This document shows, one piece after another, positions 16,881 through 27,819 of a stretch of 51,064 nucleotides of DNA (positions within the stretch are counted from its first letter, which is position 1; every line of letters starts with the position of its first letter). Source of the stretch: a virus; the IMG/VR virus record IMGVR_UViG_3300050821_002736, positions 1 to 51,064 of that record; one strand, written 5' to 3'. The notes below the pieces were generated by a model. It was not told the origin of the DNA. It did not search any database and was given only the letters and a program-made list of their open reading frames with translations. The position numbers and the translations under genes are program-made.

Positions 16881-17873
16881 ATGTCTACATCTGGTGACCA
16901 AACCTATTTAATAACAACATCTGGAATTATTCAGAAAGCATTTGAACTTGCTGAAATTATAGCCCCTGGAGAATCTATCCCAGGTGAAGATTACAATAGT
17001 GCTTTAGTTTCATTAAATGCTATGATTAAACATTGGCAAGCCGCTAAAGGTTTATATATGCATCACATGGAAGAAGCAACTTTATTCTTAATGCCAGGAC
17101 AACGAACCTATCAAATCGGTAATTCCTCCCCAGATTTTTGTGGAATTTCTACAAATCTTGTAGAAACACAATTAACAGCAGCAAATAATATTGGCAATAC
17201 ATTATTGACTGTTAATAGTACCTCAGGTATGTTAACTGGTGATTATATTGGAATTGTGCAAGATAATAGTACTTTATTATGGGGAACTATTTCTAATGTT
17301 AATTCCTCAACCACAGTGACAACCAATACTGCTTTAACAACTACAGCAGCTATTGGTAATATGGTTTTTACTTATAGAACAAATGCCGGAAGACCATTAG
17401 AAATATACAATATGGTTTTGAGACAATCAGGTGGAACAGATTCAATTCTTAGTCAGGCAATATCAGAAATTCAAATAAGTCCTATGAGTGTTGATGAATA
17501 CTTTAAATTGCCCTCTAAAGGAACTCAAGGTACTACTATTAAATATTCAATGTTTAAGAAAAATAATTATAATCAATTAAATATTTATCCAGTTCCTTCA
17601 ACAAGTATTTATAGACTTAAATTTTTATATAGTAGAATTATAGAAAATTTTGATAATTCTTCTGATAATCCAGATCTACCCCAAGAATATTGCAAAGCTT
17701 TATATTGGAATTTAGCAGCTGAATTAGCTGCACAATATAAAAAATATGAGGTTCTTCAATATTTAGATTCTAAAAGTAATTTGTATCTTCATGAAGCATG
17801 TTCAGTTTCACAAGAAAATAATATAAGTTTAATGCTTACTGCTAGCGGATTTAATGATCATGCCCAGAATTAA
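16881..17873 (+). CDS. Tail-tube / head-completion protein, P22 gp4-like
   Basis: 330 residues. The N-terminus (IIQKAFELAEIIAPGESIPGED followed by SALVSLNAMIKHWQAAKGLYM) matches the gp4-type tail accessory pattern of an early helix and 'LN.M...W.A.G'. The C-terminus (LPQEYCKALYWNLAAELAAQY) is typical of this family. It is longer than P22 gp4 because of a Thr/Asn-rich insertion near residues 100-170. It would bind the portal ring and is followed by the gp10-like partner. Confidence 0.75.
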   Translation: MSTSGDQTYLITTSGIIQKAFELAEIIAPGESIPGEDYNSALVSLNAMIKHWQAAKGLYMHHMEEATLFLMPGQRTYQIGNSSPDFCGISTNLVETQLTAANNIGNTLLTVNSTSGMLTGDYIGIVQDNSTLLWGTISNVNSSTTVTTNTALTTTAAIGNMVFTYRTNAGRPLEIYNMVLRQSGGTDSILSQAISEIQISPMSVDEYFKLPSKGTQGTTIKYSMFKKNNYNQLNIYPVPSTSIYRLKFLYSRIIENFDNSSDNPDLPQEYCKALYWNLAAELAAQYKKYEVLQYLDSKSNLYLHEACSVSQENNISLMLTASGFNDHAQN

Positions 17874-19374
17874 TGTTCCTATTATTGCAAGTACTATGAA
17901 ACATCCAAGTATTACTTGCGCAGGAACACAAGAATTAAGTAATTTTTATGTTCAACCATTAGCTGATTATTCTGAAACAAGATTACCAATGGTTTTAAAA
18001 GGAACCCCAGGTTTTAGTTTATGGAAAGACTTATCAGGAAATTTAATACGAGGAATGATTGTTCCAGGAGATGGAAATTTATATGTAGTTAAAGATAATA
18101 CAGTTTATAAAGTTACAACTGCATTGGTTTCGACCTCATTAGGTACAATTAGTAATTCAACTGGTCAAGTTTCTATGGCTGCCTCACAAACAGAAGTAGT
18201 TATTTGTAACGGTATAAATGAATACAAGATAACACTATCAAATGGAGCATTTACTGATATAACTTCAAGTTTTACAGGAATTAATGGTTCATTTGTTCCA
18301 ACTTTTGTGTTTGCCCAAAATTCAAGATTCTATACTTATGTTGGTTTAAGTAATCAAGTATTTATTTCTAATACTTTAGATGCGGCAACAGTTCAATCAA
18401 CTGCGAATATTCAAATTTCCATTAATTATGGAAAACTGCAGAATGCATTAGCCTCCACTTGGTATCAATATTATATGGCAGATAATACAACCGAAATATG
18501 GACAGATCAAGGGGCTTCAGGAACTGTACCCATTGTTCGTGGCCAAGGTATGACTGTTCCAGTAGGAATATTAGCGGCAAAGAGCGCTTTGATTATTGAT
18601 GATATGTTATATTTTCTTGCTAAAGACAGCTCTGGTTTAATTGGTGTAGTACAAGTTCAAGGAAATACTTTTAATATAATTTCAGATTATTCATTCCTAG
18701 CAACGATAAATGATTTTATAAGTATCACTGACGCCTATGCATATGTAGATAACTGGGAAGGTCATCCAGTTTATTGCATAACTTTTCCAAATGCATATAG
18801 ATCTCCAGGATATACCTATAATGTAGGATATACAATTTGTTATGATATAATGACAAAAATATGGACAGAAAAACCTTCCTACAATTCTGCATTATTACGA
18901 GATGATAGATATGAAGCATATTGTTCTGCCTATTTCAATAATAATCAATTAATTGGTAGTTATAAAAGTGGTAAAATATTTGTAACTTCTCCTTTAGTTT
19001 ATACAGAGAATGGTAATACCATTAAAAGAACTATAGTTTCTCCTCATATATTATTTCATGGTGATTTAGGAACTGTTTCCCATTTAGAACTTGAAGTAGA
19101 ATCGGATGAAGGTTTAGTTACTGGACAAGGTTCTACACCAACAGTTATGTTTCAGTGCTCTAAGGATAAAGGAAATACATACGGACAAATGCTAACTAGA
19201 AATATATCTGCGCAAGGAAAATTTAAGCAACGTGCATTATGGTTTACTTTAGGATCTGCTAGATGTTTCACTCTTAAGTTTACATTTTCAGATCCAATAC
19301 GATGGGTTATACCAGCAGTAACAGCAGATATTTCAACTAATGGGGCAAGTGGCCCAGTTCAGCCCAATCAATAG
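17854..19374 (+). CDS. Packaged-DNA stabilisation protein, P22 gp10-like
   Basis: 506 residues, beta-rich throughout. The N-terminus PRINVPII...QELSNFYVQPLADYSETRLP and the block VLKGTPGFSLWKDL are characteristic of the gp10 tail-hub family. Repeated strand segments (NLYVVKDNTVYKV; QTEVVICNGINEYKI) suggest a beta-propeller. The start overlaps the gp4-like gene by 20 nt, so the two partners are coupled. Confidence 0.8.
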   Translation: MIMPRINVPIIASTMKHPSITCAGTQELSNFYVQPLADYSETRLPMVLKGTPGFSLWKDLSGNLIRGMIVPGDGNLYVVKDNTVYKVTTALVSTSLGTISNSTGQVSMAASQTEVVICNGINEYKITLSNGAFTDITSSFTGINGSFVPTFVFAQNSRFYTYVGLSNQVFISNTLDAATVQSTANIQISINYGKLQNALASTWYQYYMADNTTEIWTDQGASGTVPIVRGQGMTVPVGILAAKSALIIDDMLYFLAKDSSGLIGVVQVQGNTFNIISDYSFLATINDFISITDAYAYVDNWEGHPVYCITFPNAYRSPGYTYNVGYTICYDIMTKIWTEKPSYNSALLRDDRYEAYCSAYFNNNQLIGSYKSGKIFVTSPLVYTENGNTIKRTIVSPHILFHGDLGTVSHLELEVESDEGLVTGQGSTPTVMFQCSKDKGNTYGQMLTRNISAQGKFKQRALWFTLGSARCFTLKFTFSDPIRWVIPAVTADISTNGASGPVQPNQ

Positions 19375-19386
19375 GTAATATAAAAT

Positions 19387-21444
19387 ATGACTGATTTTGG
19401 CATAAATGGACATGACTACTCATCTTTTTTTGACGGAAATGGTGCCTTAAATAGTTTTCAAGCACTAGGTCCTAATGATGGTAATTATTCAAATTCAGGA
19501 GCAGATATGGCAAGTGGTTTTAGTGGTGGAGGCATAAGTGGATATAATCCAGCAGGCAATCTCACAATGGCAGATGTTCAAGCATTACAATCTGCAACAA
19601 GTCAAGCTGCTAATCAAATATCAGCTGGTGCGCAACAAGTTTCAGATTTTAGTAAACAAATTGCTGGAATGAATATAAACACTCTACAGCAAACAGGATT
19701 AGCTGCATCTGCAGTTTTAGCTCCATTCAGTGCTGTAGGATATAGTGCTGGTAATCAAATTACTAATTTAATGGGTGCCGGTGGAGCACAAGCCCAACAA
19801 GAAGCTATTCAATCTTTAGGAACAGGTTTGCAGTCCGCTATTCAACCCATTCAGCAACAGGCCTTACAAACTGGTAATATATCAGCTTTAACTTCTATAA
19901 ATCAAATTTATGGAGGTTCATTATTTAGCAATAATCCTCAAGAAATGGAACAACAAGATCAACAAGCACAGCAGCAAGCTATTCAACAAGCGCAACAACA
20001 TGCACAACAAGTTAATGCAGGTTTAGTACAACAAGAACAAGCACCTTTTGCAAATCCATATGCCGCACAATTAACCGCTGCCCAACAAGCACAAAGTGCT
20101 TTTACTACTAATTCACAAGCACAAATAGCCGCATATCAACAAGCAGTGCAGTCAACAAATGGACAAGAAGGAAACACATTACAAAAAGAACAATTTATTA
20201 ATCAAACCGTAATACCGGCCCTCCAGCAATATGGTACCTTGCCAACAGGAATAGCACAACAAGCCCAAACATTAGGTATATCCGGAGGACAAGTTGGAAG
20301 TATTTCTGCTGCCCAACAAACAGAAGATCAACTAAGTCAACAATTTAATAATTTAAAAAATCCAACAAATAGCCCAGCAGCTAATACACAAGGTCCATTA
20401 TCAGCTGCAGATTTAAATGCATTTGGGTTAGGAAATACACCAGGAAATGCTGCTGCTATAGCTTCTTTAAACCCATATACATCACAAGTAAATACATTAC
20501 AAACACAATATAATAATGCACAACAAGCTAATCAAGCATCCTTGCAACAGCAACAACAAGCTAATCAAGCCGCTCTACAACAACAATTAACTGGTATTAA
20601 TGGCCAATATAATTCAAGTATAACTTCTGCCCAACAATTAGCCGCACAACAAGCAGCAACACCAACAGCACTTGATAATGCTAGAAGTGCATTTGGTAAT
20701 TATGTAAATCAAGATCCTACTCAATTTGCCAATACTGCGGTGAATAATTTAGTAAGCCCTGCAAATAATGCAGTGAATAATTATCTTAATAATACATTTC
20801 TAAATCCTTCTTTAAATGCAATGACTACACAAGGTACTAATGCAATAATGTCAAATGCCGGCGCAAGTGGTATGTTAGGTTCCGGTAAGGTTTTACAAGA
20901 TATTTATAATAATGGACAGTCTATAGCTGGACAGTATGTAATTCCAGGCATTCAATCAATATCTAACAATGTCCTACAAGGTGGCTTACAAGCAGATACA
21001 TCAGTTGCAAATGCAATAGGATCACAAGCTGGCGGTATGTTAAACAATGCAGCAAATGCATCAGCATATGTAGGGTCACAAACATCATTAGGTTTATCTG
21101 GACAAAGTACAAACACTTTAAATAATCAATTATCGTCAAATCAGACTGTGGGTGCTCAAATGTTTGGACAAGGCAATACATCAGCCATTGCAAATGCCGG
21201 AATTCAACAAAGTGGTGGTGTTAACCAGGCCGCACAAAATACTTGGATGGGCGATCAAACTAATAATGCTACTTTAGCTTCTGCTAATGCTCAAGCCAAT
21301 GCAACATTAAGTAATGCTCAATTACAATATTTAGCGGCCCAAATGGGCGTTCCAGGTTCAAGCAGTTCCAATGGAAGTACATTAGGTATTTTAGGTGGCG
21401 GAATTGCCTCAGAGATGGGCTTGGCATTTTTAGGAGGTATTTAA
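19387..21444 (+). CDS. Ejection/internal virion protein, Gln/Ala/Asn-rich (1)
   Basis: 685 residues of low complexity with Gln-rich helices (QQDQQAQQQAIQQAQQ) and Asn/Ala/Gly segments. It ends with a Gly-rich hydrophobic C-terminus (GILGGGIASEMGLAFLGGI) that could insert in a membrane. It lies after the tail-tube genes, where P22 encodes gp7/gp20/gp16, so a DNA-ejection protein is the best reading. There is no recognisable enzyme motif. Confidence 0.6.
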   Translation: MTDFGINGHDYSSFFDGNGALNSFQALGPNDGNYSNSGADMASGFSGGGISGYNPAGNLTMADVQALQSATSQAANQISAGAQQVSDFSKQIAGMNINTLQQTGLAASAVLAPFSAVGYSAGNQITNLMGAGGAQAQQEAIQSLGTGLQSAIQPIQQQALQTGNISALTSINQIYGGSLFSNNPQEMEQQDQQAQQQAIQQAQQHAQQVNAGLVQQEQAPFANPYAAQLTAAQQAQSAFTTNSQAQIAAYQQAVQSTNGQEGNTLQKEQFINQTVIPALQQYGTLPTGIAQQAQTLGISGGQVGSISAAQQTEDQLSQQFNNLKNPTNSPAANTQGPLSAADLNAFGLGNTPGNAAAIASLNPYTSQVNTLQTQYNNAQQANQASLQQQQQANQAALQQQLTGINGQYNSSITSAQQLAAQQAATPTALDNARSAFGNYVNQDPTQFANTAVNNLVSPANNAVNNYLNNTFLNPSLNAMTTQGTNAIMSNAGASGMLGSGKVLQDIYNNGQSIAGQYVIPGIQSISNNVLQGGLQADTSVANAIGSQAGGMLNNAANASAYVGSQTSLGLSGQSTNTLNNQLSSNQTVGAQMFGQGNTSAIANAGIQQSGGVNQAAQNTWMGDQTNNATLASANAQANATLSNAQLQYLAAQMGVPGSSSSNGSTLGILGGGIASEMGLAFLGGI

Positions 21445-21447
21445 TAC

Positions 21448-22359
21448 ATGGCTACTGATTGGAATTTACTATTTGCTCCTAATTCAATTTCTGAAATGCC
21501 TAAACTTATAAATGCTGCAAATCAAGCTGAAGCAGATCGACAAACTAGATTAGCTATGGCAAACCAACAAGCTATGGAAATGGATTTTGAACGGGCAGAG
21601 AAACAAAGAGAATATGATCAAAGTGGCAAAAATGCTCAATTAGCCCAAGCTGCCCAAGCTAATGCACAAGCTGGATATCTTCAACAACAAACTAAAAATG
21701 CAGAAAGTGAGCCATCTAGAGATATATATAAAGCTAATTTACAGTCTCAAACACCAGTAAATGTTGCCAATATAAATTCTGGAACACAACTAGCAACTAC
21801 TGGAATGCAAACTGGAACACAATTAGCTATTGAAGATAAGAAAAATAGTCTATTAATGCAGCAAATGGCACTTCAACAGGCTAATTTAGACAGAGAAGCT
21901 AAACTAAAACAACAAGAAATAGGAATTTCGCAACAACAAGCTAATACCTCATCAGCATCTCAACAAAACCAAGGAATGTTAATAGGTTCCCAAGTTCTTG
22001 CCGCACAAGGCGCCTTGAATCCATTTGGAAGAACTTTATATCCTCAAGGAATGGCCTTAGATGGGTCTTTACATCCAGTCTTACAAAATCAATCTCAAGG
22101 TCCTAATTTAGGTGTTCCTGGAGTAGACAGATCATGGACATTACAACAATCTACAAATCCTCCACAGCAACAACAAACTAATAATGTATCTTCTGCATTT
22201 GGTAATGCAGTACAACAACAGTCCACACAACAACCTTGGACTTTACAACAAAATATGACTCAACCAATGGTAGCTAGAAACTCAGATGGTAGTTTACCCT
22301 TTGGTGTAAGTTCGGGTGCAAGTAATTTACTTCCAGGAATTCCTGGTGCAGCATTTTAA
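21448..22359 (+). CDS. Ejection/internal virion protein, Gln-rich (2)
   Basis: 303 residues. The N-terminal ~170 residues are a long Gln/Ala helical region (ANQAEADRQTRLAMANQQAM...). The remainder is disordered Gln/Asn/Pro sequence ending GVSSGASNLLPGIPGAAF. It starts 3 nt after the previous stop. It is grouped with the neighbouring proteins as a probable component of the ejected complex. Confidence 0.55.
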   Translation: MATDWNLLFAPNSISEMPKLINAANQAEADRQTRLAMANQQAMEMDFERAEKQREYDQSGKNAQLAQAAQANAQAGYLQQQTKNAESEPSRDIYKANLQSQTPVNVANINSGTQLATTGMQTGTQLAIEDKKNSLLMQQMALQQANLDREAKLKQQEIGISQQQANTSSASQQNQGMLIGSQVLAAQGALNPFGRTLYPQGMALDGSLHPVLQNQSQGPNLGVPGVDRSWTLQQSTNPPQQQQTNNVSSAFGNAVQQQSTQQPWTLQQNMTQPMVARNSDGSLPFGVSSGASNLLPGIPGAAF

Positions 22360-22376
22360 TAAAGGACATAAATAAC

Positions 22377-24281
22377 ATGACAGATATTACATCGCAATTT
22401 AGTCCACAGCAATTACAACAATACCCACAATTACAGACACAAATGCAAGGTCAACAACCTGGGTCTGCCCCTTCTAGTGGACCAAAACAATTACCTCCAG
22501 AACAAATACAACAATATCTCAATAAAGGCGCTGGCGGACTAGAACAGTTATATTTAGATACTGGTATGCCTCAAAAAGCTACTCAAATGAAGCAATTACA
22601 AGATTCCATTCAACAACAAGTGTACGATGGAAATGCTAGATTATTTGATCAACCAGATAGGGATAAGTTAATACAATCAGCTCAAATGGCAAAAGCAGTA
22701 TCAGACCAAGTACAACAGACAGGCGACAGCGAAAAAGGCATAGGACGCATTACAGATGCTTTAAAATCCATTGGAGGTCCAGATTTAACGGGATTTGATC
22801 CCGACATACAAGCACAGGGATTACATTTATGGAATAGTACATTTCAACAGCAAATGGCTTCTATTGCTGCCAGTCCAAGAGGAAGGGAATTGTACGGTGA
22901 CGTGTTAAATAGTGTATATGATAATTCAAAAAATCCTTATATGATGCCAATGACTCAACAAATGTTTCAATCCTCCGAGCAAGGCAACCAAGCAAATGCT
23001 ATTACTGATAAATTAATGAACCCTAATTCTAAAGGTACATTTTGGGATAAGGATATTCCAAATAGCTCACAATCAATACAACAATCATCAGAACAACAAC
23101 CAAACCAACAAGGAATGTCTGAAAGTTCAATTAGACAATTAATAAGTGATGGTAAGACTGCATTGACATCAACTCCTTCTAATGATGTATTTGATTTGGA
23201 TAAAGCTTTAATGGTAGCTCATAAACTAGAAGATTCTGGTGCTGTTGCTCCTGGAACAATAGACTATTCAAGTCCTTCAGCACTAAGAGCAAGTTTATTC
23301 AAACCTATTTCTGCAATGGATACTAATGAAACTTTACAATTAGGTGCCAGTAATAAAGATATGGCCCCTATTGCCGCCCAAGTTAAAGGTAGAAATGAGG
23401 CTTTAAGTTCTGTATACGATGCACAAGCTGCAGTAGATGCTGCTCCTATTCCTCCACAAGGAAGTCCACCTTCGCAACAAGAATTAGCACTACAAGCAGC
23501 CAATAAAAATTTAATACAATTTAACACAAGTCCTACTGGGCTACTAGAAAAACCATTTGAACAATATACAGCACAAAGAAAACCTCTAGAAGATCAATTA
23601 GGAATTTTACAAAGTCAATTACCAGATTTACAAAATTTATTTGTTGAAAAATTAAAACTAGCTCAAACAAATCCTGAATTATTAGGATCTGGAACAACAG
23701 CAGAAAAAATACATGAATATGTGAAATCATTAGCAGGTGCTTATGGGTCACCTGAAGCTATGCAACAAGCATATAACTCAATTTCACAAGCTTTAAATGA
23801 TCCAAATGCCCCCGGAAGCAGAGAAAATGTAGCTTTATATGCAAATAAAGTAGCTGGACAATTGATGAAATCTGCAGGTGGTCGTGGTCCTGAGATTATG
23901 AATACTTATGCAAATGCATTAGTTAATTCAGATGTTGGAGCAACTGGACGTGTAGTATCCGGTACTTATAATGCAATGAAAAATATACAAAATAATCTAG
24001 ATGATCATGAAACTTATGTAGGAATGCATGGCTCATTAACAGGAGCACCTAGTCTTTATAAACTCGATTCAAATGATTTTACAGATAAGGTTATAGGAAT
24101 GTTACCTCCAGCAGTTGTCACTAATAGAACAACAGGAAATACTGATGGGGCTTCTGCTCAAAATAAATTAGATGTATTAGGTTCAAATATCCCAGTAACT
24201 ACATCACCAACACAATCTTCTTCAACTGGTTATAGTCTTGCTGATATACAAGCAGAAAAAGCCAGAAGAGGTTTAAAATAA
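22377..24281 (+). CDS. Ejection/internal virion protein (3)
   Basis: 634 residues. A Gln-rich start is followed by mostly helical segments, with a more ordered middle (EKGIGRITDALKSIGGPDLTG). The C-terminus SLADIQAEKARRGLK is a short basic helix often seen at the end of phage internal proteins. No lytic-transglycosylase motif was seen. Position and composition suggest an internal virion protein. Confidence 0.55.
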   Translation: MTDITSQFSPQQLQQYPQLQTQMQGQQPGSAPSSGPKQLPPEQIQQYLNKGAGGLEQLYLDTGMPQKATQMKQLQDSIQQQVYDGNARLFDQPDRDKLIQSAQMAKAVSDQVQQTGDSEKGIGRITDALKSIGGPDLTGFDPDIQAQGLHLWNSTFQQQMASIAASPRGRELYGDVLNSVYDNSKNPYMMPMTQQMFQSSEQGNQANAITDKLMNPNSKGTFWDKDIPNSSQSIQQSSEQQPNQQGMSESSIRQLISDGKTALTSTPSNDVFDLDKALMVAHKLEDSGAVAPGTIDYSSPSALRASLFKPISAMDTNETLQLGASNKDMAPIAAQVKGRNEALSSVYDAQAAVDAAPIPPQGSPPSQQELALQAANKNLIQFNTSPTGLLEKPFEQYTAQRKPLEDQLGILQSQLPDLQNLFVEKLKLAQTNPELLGSGTTAEKIHEYVKSLAGAYGSPEAMQQAYNSISQALNDPNAPGSRENVALYANKVAGQLMKSAGGRGPEIMNTYANALVNSDVGATGRVVSGTYNAMKNIQNNLDDHETYVGMHGSLTGAPSLYKLDSNDFTDKVIGMLPPAVVTNRTTGNTDGASAQNKLDVLGSNIPVTTSPTQSSSTGYSLADIQAEKARRGLK

Positions 24282-24283
24282 TT

Positions 24284-25963
24284 ATGACATTAGCACATTT
24301 ATCTGATGAACAATTATATCAAATAGAACAACAAGCATTATTAAAATCTGCTAGTACTAAAAAACTTGAAGATATGTCTCCAGATGAGCTAAATGCTATT
24401 CACACTAAAGCAATGCAGGAATCCAATCCCTTTCCAGACTCAGGGACAGACAATGGACCCATAGCTAGTTTAGGTAAGTTTGCATATGGTGTTGGTGCAG
24501 GAGCAGCACAAGGTATAGGAAATATTGTTGGCGGCATTTCTAATATGATTAGTATTCCAAATAGTCAATCCTATATGATCGGTAATAAAACTGGACTAGG
24601 CGACAATGCTACTCAATTTGCTCAAAATGCTGCAAATTCAATTGATAGTGGAGTTGCAGGAAAGACAGGACAAGTAGCAGGAAATGTCGCACCTTATTTG
24701 GCCATGCCAATGAATGTTGGAATAGGCGTGTCTACAGCTGCAGATATTAAACCAGATACAACTTTAGGTGAAGGTGCGTTGATAGGGGCTAGAAATCTAG
24801 CTTTAGGAAAAGTTGCACAATATGCGAGTAAGGCAGCATTATCATATGGGTCTGCTACACAAGGATCACAAGAAGCTATTAATGCAATTAATCCTTCAAT
24901 GACAGCACAAGATATTGTCGACGGAGCATCACAACGTCAACAAAATGTTGCACAGGCAGGGGAAACTTTACGACAAGCCAAAACAAACCTACAAGAACAA
25001 ATAAGCAATTCATACAAAGAAGCTAGTCCTAATTTTAAAGACGTGCCAATTAATAATGACACATGGAATAATTTATTACAAGACCCAACAATTAATAGAA
25101 ATGTAACTTTACTTAATAAAGAACCTATGGGTGCCACAGGAACAAGTGAAATTACTAAAGACTGGTCAGGCGGCCCACAACCAGGAGAACCACCAACTGT
25201 AGGACAAGTATATGCATTAAAACGATTTGGTGAGTTAGATAAATTTAATCAATACAATCAACCAATAAATCCAGATGTAAATGACATCGCAATGTCAAAT
25301 AATCTTGCAAATGCTGCTGGTGAAGTTAGTCCTCAATTTACACAACACATGAATTATATCGCTCCTTTAATGGCTAAAAAATCATTAATAAGTAGTATTT
25401 TAGGAAGTGATAATAAGGTTCTTGATTTAAATTCAACTATAGCAAATGCGGCTGGAGGAGAAACAAAAGCAGGATCTATCGCAGACCTAAATGATGCACT
25501 TCAACAAGGCGGCGGAAATGGTGATAATTTAATCATTGGCTCTATGGCACAAAATGCAGGACGATCAAAAGTAAATATTAATAATGCTAGCCTACCAGAT
25601 CAAATCGATACTATGATTCCTAATCAAAATACATTTGAAAACTATATGCAATTAGCATCTCCTGAAATGCAACAAAAACTACAAGGACTTTGGGCAGCCA
25701 AACAAACATTAATGAAAGCACATAGCCCTAGTCATTTTCCTGTAGTAGGGCATTATATCGATCAAGCTAAAAGTCTATTTGATGCTTTAAGTCTAAAACC
25801 AGATGCTGCCTATTTAGGCGCCACTGGCCCTGGAAATGATTTAACTACTATAAGTAATATGTTTGGATCAGGAACTGCAGCGCTTAGTAGTTTTATAGGA
25901 AATCCTCAGCAACAACAGCAAAATAATAATCAACCAACACCATTACAACAACAATTTCAATAA
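24284..25963 (+). CDS. Ejection/internal virion protein with Gly/Ala membrane-active segment (4)
   Basis: 559 residues. An N-terminal helical region (LSDEQLYQIEQQALLKSAS) is followed by a Gly/Ala-rich amphipathic region at about 64-90 (GKFAYGVGAGAAQGIGNIVG), resembling the membrane-active part of P22 gp16-type proteins. A second half contains VKFPD-like charged helices, and the tail is Gln-rich. Function inferred from position only. Confidence 0.55.
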   Translation: MTLAHLSDEQLYQIEQQALLKSASTKKLEDMSPDELNAIHTKAMQESNPFPDSGTDNGPIASLGKFAYGVGAGAAQGIGNIVGGISNMISIPNSQSYMIGNKTGLGDNATQFAQNAANSIDSGVAGKTGQVAGNVAPYLAMPMNVGIGVSTAADIKPDTTLGEGALIGARNLALGKVAQYASKAALSYGSATQGSQEAINAINPSMTAQDIVDGASQRQQNVAQAGETLRQAKTNLQEQISNSYKEASPNFKDVPINNDTWNNLLQDPTINRNVTLLNKEPMGATGTSEITKDWSGGPQPGEPPTVGQVYALKRFGELDKFNQYNQPINPDVNDIAMSNNLANAAGEVSPQFTQHMNYIAPLMAKKSLISSILGSDNKVLDLNSTIANAAGGETKAGSIADLNDALQQGGGNGDNLIIGSMAQNAGRSKVNINNASLPDQIDTMIPNQNTFENYMQLASPEMQQKLQGLWAAKQTLMKAHSPSHFPVVGHYIDQAKSLFDALSLKPDAAYLGATGPGNDLTTISNMFGSGTAALSSFIGNPQQQQQNNNQPTPLQQQFQ

Positions 25964-25979
25964 TAGGAATTAGTTCACT

Positions 25980-27479
25980 ATGAGTACACCAGTTTCACTT
26001 TTTCCAGTTTTAGTCTTTGAAAATAATGGAGGAGGTGCTCCTTTAGCAAATGGAACTGTGAGTACTTATTTAGCAGGAACCACAACTCCTCAGATTTCCT
26101 ATACTGATGGAACTGGAGGAACATCTGCTGGTTCAGTTTTAACATTAAATAGTAATGGACAAGCAAATAATGGCGCAGGTGTATGGTTAGCAAATGGGGT
26201 TAATTATAAATTAGTTATTGCAGATTCTCACGGGGCCACAGTACAAACTATTGATAATGTTGCTGGAGGCGGATTTACCGGAAATAGTTCTTTTGTAACA
26301 GCTGCCACCGAATCTAGTCTAATTGGTTCAAGAACCTTAACTGCAGGAAATTCAACTAATATAGTTGACAATGGGGCCGGAAGTACTATTGTAGTTCAAA
26401 GAGCAGCTTTAACTGGAGATGTAACTGCATCTTTAGATTCAAATGCTACAACTATAGCAGCCGGAGCAGTATCTTTAGCTAAAATGGCTAATTTAGCAGC
26501 TAACAGTTTAATCGGGAATCCAACAGGTGGATCAACTACTCCTTCGGCAGTCACTGCAGGGGCAAGTCTAACTATTTCTGGTAGTACAATAAGTCGTGCA
26601 GCTTTAACAGGGGACATAACAGCATCCGCAAATAGTAATGCTACGACAATTGCCCCTGGAGTTGTAACCGTTGCTAAAATGGCTAATATAGCAGCTAATA
26701 CAGTTTTAGGTAATGCCACTTCAGGTTCTGCTACACCAGTTGCCTTAACATTACAAGGCCTAGGCATGGATGGTACTTCTGTTTTACAAAATCAAATTCC
26801 TTTAGTTACTTCAAGTGCTACTCCATTTACAATTACTGCTTCAACAAATAGAGGTCAAATTATTAATTTAAATGGCAACAGTGCTGTTACAGTAAATTTA
26901 CCTTCTTTGTCGACTGTAGGAACTGGCTGGTATTGTTATATTAAAAATGGAAATACAGGAATTGCAACACTTACTAGAAATGGTTCTGATACGATTGGTT
27001 CTAGTGGGGTGTCAACTTCACAAATATATGCCAACCAAACAGCATTTTTAATGGGCGATAGTTCTTCCTCAAACTGGAAATTAACTGTATTACCTAGTTA
27101 TAATGGTCTTGGATATGATTTTGGAACTAGTAATATATTACTAGGAAATCCAATTATTAATGGTTTAGTAGTGACCTTACCACAAACTTTAGCTTTTGGT
27201 TCTAGTAATCAAGACAATTTAGCAATTACATCAACAGTTATAAAAATTACAGCATCAGCAGGTGTAAATTTAACCGGTATAGTTCCTCTTGGTAATGGAG
27301 GACAACATGTATATTTGATGAATACTTCAGCTTTTACAATCACCTTAAAAAATCTAACAACTTCTACAGCAGCTAATCAATTTCAATTATCAACAGGCGC
27401 AGATATCGCCTTATTAACTAATCAAACTATGCATCTTTTATATGATGATACTGCATCAAAATGGCGTAATGTTCTTTAA
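25980..27479 (+). CDS. Tail fibre / tailspike
   Basis: 499 residues. The N-terminal ~100 residues (FPVLVFENNGGGAPLANGTV, TTPQISYTDGTGG, then NYKLVIADSHGATVQTIDNV) are the virion-attachment domain shared by many podophage fibres. An internal duplication follows: RAALTGDVTASLDSNATTI... and RAALTGDITASANSNATTI..., each ending in a KMAN[LI]AAN segment. The C-terminal part is beta-rich and probably binds the receptor. No glycosidase motif was seen. Confidence 0.8.
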   Translation: MSTPVSLFPVLVFENNGGGAPLANGTVSTYLAGTTTPQISYTDGTGGTSAGSVLTLNSNGQANNGAGVWLANGVNYKLVIADSHGATVQTIDNVAGGGFTGNSSFVTAATESSLIGSRTLTAGNSTNIVDNGAGSTIVVQRAALTGDVTASLDSNATTIAAGAVSLAKMANLAANSLIGNPTGGSTTPSAVTAGASLTISGSTISRAALTGDITASANSNATTIAPGVVTVAKMANIAANTVLGNATSGSATPVALTLQGLGMDGTSVLQNQIPLVTSSATPFTITASTNRGQIINLNGNSAVTVNLPSLSTVGTGWYCYIKNGNTGIATLTRNGSDTIGSSGVSTSQIYANQTAFLMGDSSSSNWKLTVLPSYNGLGYDFGTSNILLGNPIINGLVVTLPQTLAFGSSNQDNLAITSTVIKITASAGVNLTGIVPLGNGGQHVYLMNTSAFTITLKNLTTSTAANQFQLSTGADIALLTNQTMHLLYDDTASKWRNVL

Positions 27480-27490
27480 GGAGTGGTATA

Positions 27491-27745
27491 ATGGACTTAA
27501 TGCCAAGTTTAATTTATATAGTTATTACAATAATAATATTTTATCTAGGTACTGTGGAGAAAAGGTTATCAAATATGCAATCCAAAATAGAACGTGCGGC
27601 CATGAAAGATGAAGTTACTCGTAATATTGAACTAGAAAGTCGTAATTTACGAGATGAACAAGCAAATTTAAAGGAAGATTTAGGGCGTATTGAGGATAAA
27701 CTTGATAATCTATTAGAGAAAATAACTAGAGTTATGATTAAATAA
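27491..27745 (+). CDS. Small TM plus coiled-coil protein
   Basis: 84 residues. N-terminal TM helix (LIYIVITIIIFYLGTV) is followed by a charged coiled coil (LRDEQANLKEDLGRIEDKLDNLLEKI). The topology resembles i-spanin or Rz-like lysis proteins, although it is short. It is the last gene of the late operon. Also possible: a virion or membrane-anchoring protein. Confidence 0.6.
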   Translation: MDLMPSLIYIVITIIIFYLGTVEKRLSNMQSKIERAAMKDEVTRNIELESRNLRDEQANLKEDLGRIEDKLDNLLEKITRVMIK

Positions 27746-27819
27746 TAACTATTATTGTGTCCGTTAAGGTACGATATGTCCTTTAGTGGATACTATAGTA
27801 TACATTATAAAATAGATAC